The translations under genes and the position numbers were made by a program. From NCBI GenBank assembly GCA_030248065.1, contig JASAMV010006783.1, positions 41,198 to 105,197 on the forward strand: DNA of 64,000 nt, given 5' to 3'. Positions 60,101 through 64,000 of this stretch are shown piece after piece; position 1 is the stretch's first letter, and the number at the start of each line of letters is the position of its first letter. This DNA comes from Rhynchonema sp. JSB1_4 (taxonomy: Eukaryota; Nematoda; Chromadorea; Monhysterida; Xyalidae). Under the pieces are notes generated by a model, which made no database searches, was not told the DNA's origin, and worked only from the letters and a program-made list of their open reading frames with translations.

Positions 60101-62893
60101 CAGCGACACATTTCAAAAGTAAGCCAAGAAGAAAAAATTTAAAAAATGTGACGGGCGAAAAATTTGATGGTGAGGATTTTATCAGAATTGTCCTCTTCTG
60201 ACATGCCCTCAATTTTTTGACCGATTTTTGAAGTAATGCAATGGAAGAGAAAATAAACTATATTTCGTAAAACTTTTTACGCGGCTGAAAAGCGGACAAA
60301 AAACTGCTCATGCTTTGGTAGTTTCAGTATTCAATATTGTTTATCGACTGAGATCCAATAGCATTGGCGTTTTTTTCAGCACTTTTTTCATTTTTGAAAT
60401 TTTCAAAAAATGCGAACCGAGCACCATCAAAGTTACATATTTACATAACAAAACATTTACTGATAATTAACATGCCAAACTTACTGAGCATTCCTAAGTA
60501 TGTTGTGGCATTGATTTCCCACCAAAAAAATCGACATCCAAAATTTCAGTTTTGTGAACCCTACTTTGCGATTCTTAACATCCTACGCTCTTAACTGAAA
60601 ATATCCATCATTTATTTTCGGTGTCAATCTTGGTGATCGGCCAGCTTTCAGATGTGATTGTTTGAATGAATTGAACATTTCCAGATTCACTGATGTCATT
60701 AATTTTGACCACCGTAAAAAGTCCTAAGGCAGCCATAAATAAGCAAAGTTTAAGCAAAATTTGTGTCAGTAACAATCGTAAAGTACCTATCTGTAAAGGC
60801 ATGCAAAAGGTCACATGACCAAGGCCGATCCGATCGCGGGGATCGATACGAACATTGATCTGCCAAATTGGCTATCATACTAAAGTGATACAACTCCACT
60901 TTTAGCAGCTCTATAATCCCGATAAAAATCCCGATTACAATGCGGTTACAATACGATCGGGATCCGGAGATTTCATCGGGATCGAGATATTATCAGGAAT
61001 GAAATTCACCCAATCGGGATTTCGAGATCGGGATCCCGTTCGTGCACTGCTGCCAATCCACTGATAGGTCAATAACCTAATGTATGATAAAAATCAATCA
61101 AATTGTTCAGGTTGTGTACGTCGTGTACGCCACCAAGCAACGCATGCAGCTGGTCGAGGTGGCGCGTCGAATGCGTGAACAAAGTCGCATGTTGGAAGCG
61201 GAGGAGAAAAAGACCACGCAACTACTCAATCAGATGTTGCCCAGGGCCGTTACCGAGGCCATTCGCAGCGGTACGGCCTGCAGCATATTCTAGCGTTCAC
61301 TTTGCGTGATAAATTTAGCCAATGTGATTATTCAGCCAATTTCCTTGACGAATCAGGCTAACCTGCTCTAGGCGGCTTGATTTCGGCCCATACCTCATTG
61401 CAACTGTTGATGTTTCACACCCACAATATAACAGGTCAATGGATCGAACCCGAAGCATACGACTCGGTGACAGTGTTGGTGTCAGACATGGTCGGCTTCA
61501 CACCACTTTGTTCCAAGAGCACTCCGCTGCAGGTATGATGGCCAGTAGGGTGATGTTTGTGATGTGATATGATTTGAAATTGTGCCTGATTTCCAGGTTG
61601 TGTCCGTTCTGAACGCGTTGTTCACCGAAATCGACCACATTCTTGAGATACACGACTGTTACAAGGTCAGCTCAGATTGCAATTCAAGCGTTGAGCACAA
61701 AATAATATGAGTTGCGCAACTTGCGTTTATTTTTGGTCGCTCTATTCGACCAGTTTTCATACGGGCACCAGATCATCGTGGTGCGAATGGACCCACAGCC
61801 ACGTGACCCGAAAACTCCCCGAGCTTGTTTTACGTACCGTAATAGATCACCGCGCGCAAACAGTAGGTATTGTAATGTCAGCGGCGTAATGCATATTTAC
61901 GTGGCGGGTCCCACGAAGTCACTTTGGTTAGTGCACGCATTGAGAAAGATCCCTGTTCCTGTGCGGTCCGTATGGACTACGGTCCATCTATCACGAATAC
62001 AATCCAATCAACAAATGTTGTCAGGTTGAGACGGTTGGCGATATGGTGATCGTAGCGAGTGGTGTTCCGGTGCGTAATGAACATCAGCACAGTCGCGAAT
62101 GTGGACTGATTGCACTGGATTTGTTGATGAATCTCAAAAATGTCCAGCTGTCGCACTTTCCCGGCGAACATTCGATGATGCGTGTTGGAATACATACATG
62201 TGCGTCATCACACACAATTTATTTTATTGATACTAGACAGGCCGGGAACAAACTTGGCGATCGGAATCGGATTGATGGTGATTGGTGATCAGTATGTAGG
62301 TCCGATCACCAAATTTGAAACCCGCCATGGAGCGATGGGTGTTCTCTGAAATGGTGGACGCAAGCCTAAGAGCGTCTTTCACTCACATCACTAATGGGGC
62401 CAGCGCGTTTGAGACTGATCAATCGTTGTAGCTGCGTGCACGGCTGGTGTCGTTGGAATGAAGAGTCCGAAATACGCGTTGTTTGGTGAATGTGTTGAAT
62501 GGGCGGGTGCAATGGAGTCGCACAGCAAGGGTATGCTGGGGCAATTGAGTTACTGAATCAATTGATTTATTTTCAAACCGCCTTCTTTTCTTCGTCATGC
62601 CCAGCGATGCGGATTCAACTGTCGACGCAGGCGTATGAGCACATGAGCGGCAAGCACCCTGGGGAATTCACGTACAAAGAACGGGGCGAGATCGAAGTCA
62701 AGGTATTGATCGATTCACAAATTGATCTAGCTGTTTGATTTAGTGATTCACTCATTGACAAATCTATTTGCGACAGGACCGTGGTCTGATGAGCACATTC
62801 TGGCTGCTGAGTGCATCCGATCATCCCCACACGGTCGATCTGGACGGGACAACACGAATGAATCAGCGAATGCTCTATCCCAAACGTGATTAG
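51181..62893 (+). CDS. NIT-domain receptor cyclase, copy 2 (predicted half-site)
   Basis: Tandem paralogue of copy 1, also 658 residues. Exons: 51181-51351, 51771-51854, 52218-52324, 52923-53141, 54855-54985, 55052-55126, 55407-55575, 57212-57287, 59184-59312, 61111-61270, 61435-61532, 61597-61665, 62025-62199, 62432-62530, 62605-62702, 62777-62893. Every exon has the same length as its partner in copy 1 and the frame is open throughout. Differences are mostly conservative (three in exon 1). Metal-binding Asp and purine Glu are kept ([14 protein letters not shown]). The catalytic-core segment reads [17 protein letters not shown], so Asn and Arg are again Glu and Ala, and the Cys position is Ala. 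Introns 4, 7, 8 and 9 have grown to 1.6-1.9 kb through inverted-repeat insertions. Which ligand the extracellular region binds cannot be read from sequence. Confidence 0.9.
54145..54607. mobile_element. Inverted-repeat element, 463 bp, in cyclase 2 intron 4
   Basis: Ends CCGGAGTTTTCCACTTAGAG and its complement, flanked on both sides by TACATA (54139-54144 and 54608-54613). The interior repeats a word of the type 'cccgggggctctaagtggaaa' in both orientations (near 54180, 54210, 54470, 54510 and 54580), each self-complementary around ccccggggg. Absent from the corresponding intron of copy 1. Confidence 0.88.
55670..56184. mobile_element. hAT-like MITE, copy B (515 bp), in cyclase 2 intron 7
   Basis: Same CAGGGTTGGGC / GCCCAACCCTG ends as the element at 50628, with a perfect 8-bp target duplication GGGGTGAG (55662-55669 and 56185-56192). 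The interior is the reverse complement of copy A, sharing 'tttccctgatttttcaggga' and the 'cgtttattttg-ctcagaacaca' block. Confidence 0.95.
56341..57065. mobile_element. Inverted arrays of TTTCGGTCCA, 725 bp, in cyclase 2 intron 7
   Basis: It starts GGTTCCGTATCTTTTCGGTC and ends with the exact complement. Each arm holds about ten degenerate copies of TTTCGGTCCA(g/c)(g)tac; the right arm carries them as ggaccgaaa. Pairing continues inward to 'aattatttgagtccctggtt' against its complement. The central 250 bp has no recognisable gene. Confidence 0.85.
57480..59035. mobile_element. Inverted arrays of GTGCATTAGGGCCCA, 1.55 kb, in cyclase 2 intron 8
   Basis: The left arm (57480-57760) and right arm (about 58722-59035) carry more than ten degenerate copies each of a 15-16 bp word (gtgcattagggcccac) in opposite orientation, ending cttttag on each side. 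The about 960-bp centre shows no protein I recognise. Absent from intron 8 of copy 1. Confidence 0.8.
59572..60430. mobile_element. Inverted-repeat element, about 860 bp, in cyclase 2 intron 9
   Basis: The ends TTGATGGTGCT and AGCACCATCAA are complementary. Strong internal arms at 59700-59765 and 60152-60222 share 'gagggtatgtcagaagaa' and 'cctcaccatcaaatctttcg' blocks. Copy 1 intron 9 lacks this DNA. No coding frame with recognisable content. Confidence 0.65.
60915..61045. repeat. Cluster of ATCGGGAT / ATCCCGAT words
   Basis: At least eight copies of the word in both orientations lie within 130 bp just upstream of cyclase 2 exon 10. A small version of the iterated-word inverted arrays seen nearby. 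Confidence 0.6.
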
Positions 62894-63991
62894 TTTTAGA
62901 ATGGAGTGAATATGGGAACGAAATTGTCATTGGATTTGAAGAAATCATATTTATTTGTCTAGCTCGTTGTCTCGCCTATTCGTCTTGTAATTGAACGTGT
63001 TGCTTGCTTGTTGGCCTGTGCATTTATTATTTGTGTCACAATACGCGATTGTGATCGTCAGTCCACAATTATACCTCACATGTTATTTTAGGCACCCGAT
63101 TTTGAGATTAGCTGCTAAATGCAGCTAAAAGATTCTTTTTAACTACATTGAACGCTGTGTGAATCCAGCTATGTTTTGACTACGACGCCAAGTTGAAAGT
63201 CAGCTATGTTTGTCTGTGCACTGCTGAACTCTACAATTCTCATATAATGCTTGAATTTATGTACTCTCGTTAGTGGGTTTCACTATTCTGTCCCAGTAGC
63301 GTCAAGAGATAAACCGTACGAAACGTAGTGGTGGTGCACATGTTTGTCCACATGGCATCTATACCTACAACGGTCGGACCTGCGCAATTCCTCTGGACAG
63401 GTTCGATCACGTCGAACAATCGTTGTTCGTCCCTTAGGCTTGACTTTAGCATAATCGTGTGGAACATTGATCGAGTGGAAATGGCTTCGTAGAACGCCGA
63501 CCTATCGTCCATCTGAGTACCACTTGCGTTTTTCAAACCCGCAAAGCTCATGACGCTGATTCAACAGTGATACCATCAGCGCGGAACATGCAACACTTTT
63601 GGAAACCCTGGCAGCCTGACGTTTTGTCACAGTCTGCAGTCTCAACACATGAAATCGGATAGACATAAATTCTCGCATTATGATGTTTTGGTTTCTAATT
63701 ACTTTCTGACATGAATCCGATTAGGCGTTGATCTGATGCCGTTGCCCGGCAAAGTTCTGTCAACAAACCAACTAAAAACGCCCTCCTTGTTTACAGGGCA
63801 GATGAATCACTCGATTTTGCGACTGTGACCAATGGCTCAAATCTCTAATGCTCTACCGCCACAGAAAAGGCGAAAATTTGGTCGATACAGCGTGAGTCAA
63901 GCGCAATTACTTTTATCGCGGTAAGGTACAAATTGAGACTTTGGAGCTCTGTCGTTCTGGCTGTGTCAGCTTTGACATGAGTTGTCTTGAG
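62894..63991. other. Region downstream of cyclase 2; no gene supported
   Basis: Homologous to 49256-50160 of unit 1. It contains about 114 bp (near 63526-63639) that unit 1 lacks. No open frame is conserved between the two units, so I see no gene. Confidence 0.6.
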
Positions 63992-64000
63992 CAGGGTTGG
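63992..64000. mobile_element. Probable start of a third hAT-like MITE, cut by the window edge
   Basis: The window ends in CAGGGTTGG, the first nine bases of the element ends at 50628 and 55670. It interrupts DNA that in unit 1 continues as 'tatgagcaaattttc', which fits an insertion after 'gtcttgag'. Confidence 0.55.

Larger units (their letters stand above)
42496..63991. repeat. Tandem segmental duplication, two units
   Basis: Unit 1 (about 42496 to 50600) and unit 2 (about 51133 to past the window edge) share the whole cyclase gene, long stretches of intron, and more than 1 kb downstream (for example 49680-49950 against 63418-63780). Unit 2 is larger because of insertions in introns 4, 7, 8 and 9. 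Unit 1 has its own insertion at 48241-49255, absent from unit 2 near 62985. The hAT-like element at 50628 sits at the boundary between the units. Confidence 0.93.

Noticed and set aside
48241..61110. Autonomous transposase or reverse transcriptase genes in the repeat-rich introns
   Set aside because: No frame shows catalytic motifs; all elements seen appear non-autonomous.

Overview
Eukaryotic genomic DNA, almost certainly from a nematode or a close ecdysozoan relative. All but one of the genes recognised are split by GT-AG introns. The gene set includes a cuticlin with vWA plus ZP domains (the layout of nematode CUT-6), an astacin with EGF-like and CUB domains (nematode NAS layout), a two-domain C-type lectin and a LIN-54 homologue. 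The species cannot be named from sequence alone. Exon models below were built by hand, by requiring GT-AG sites, matching codon phase and family similarity. Phases close without gaps for the cuticlin, astacin, LIN-54 and both cyclase genes.

Layout: 1-2645 is a 74-bp satellite. 4.3-6.7 kb and 15.7-19.1 kb hold two diverged + strand paralogues of the ionotropic glutamate receptor superfamily, separated by a - strand C-type lectin gene (7.5-10.9 kb) and by repeat-rich DNA with foldbacks, tRNA-like sequences and poly-C tracts. 20.1-23.6 kb is the cuticlin, 24.2-30.4 kb a mucin-tailed astacin, 32.2-36.8 kb LIN-54 (- strand), 37.7-38.4 kb a Ly6/uPAR-like protein, and 39.4-39.7 kb a small secreted peptide (- strand). 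From about 42.5 kb to the right edge there is a tandem segmental duplication. Each unit carries a complete 16-exon receptor-like cyclase with an N-terminal membrane segment, an extracellular NIT-type sensor, a second membrane segment, a short coiled linker and a class III cyclase domain.

The strongest biological lead is this cyclase pair. All 16 exons have identical lengths in both copies and both frames are intact. Both keep the two metal-binding Asp and the purine-binding Glu, but both have replaced the transition-state Asn and Arg (and the guanine-contacting Cys). They look like dedicated half-site cyclase subunits or pseudo-cyclase receptors under selection, not decaying genes. The second copy has grown about twofold through insertions in its introns, and the first copy supplies the empty sites.

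The strongest mobile-DNA lead is a set of non-autonomous inverted-repeat elements. Several have unrelated sequences but share one design: long inverted arms made of degenerate tandem copies of a 9-16 bp word. Elements with clear target duplications can be assigned to hAT-like (8 bp, three copies including one cut by the window edge), Tc1/mariner-like (TA) and Harbinger-like (TAA) groups. No transposase or reverse transcriptase gene was recognised.
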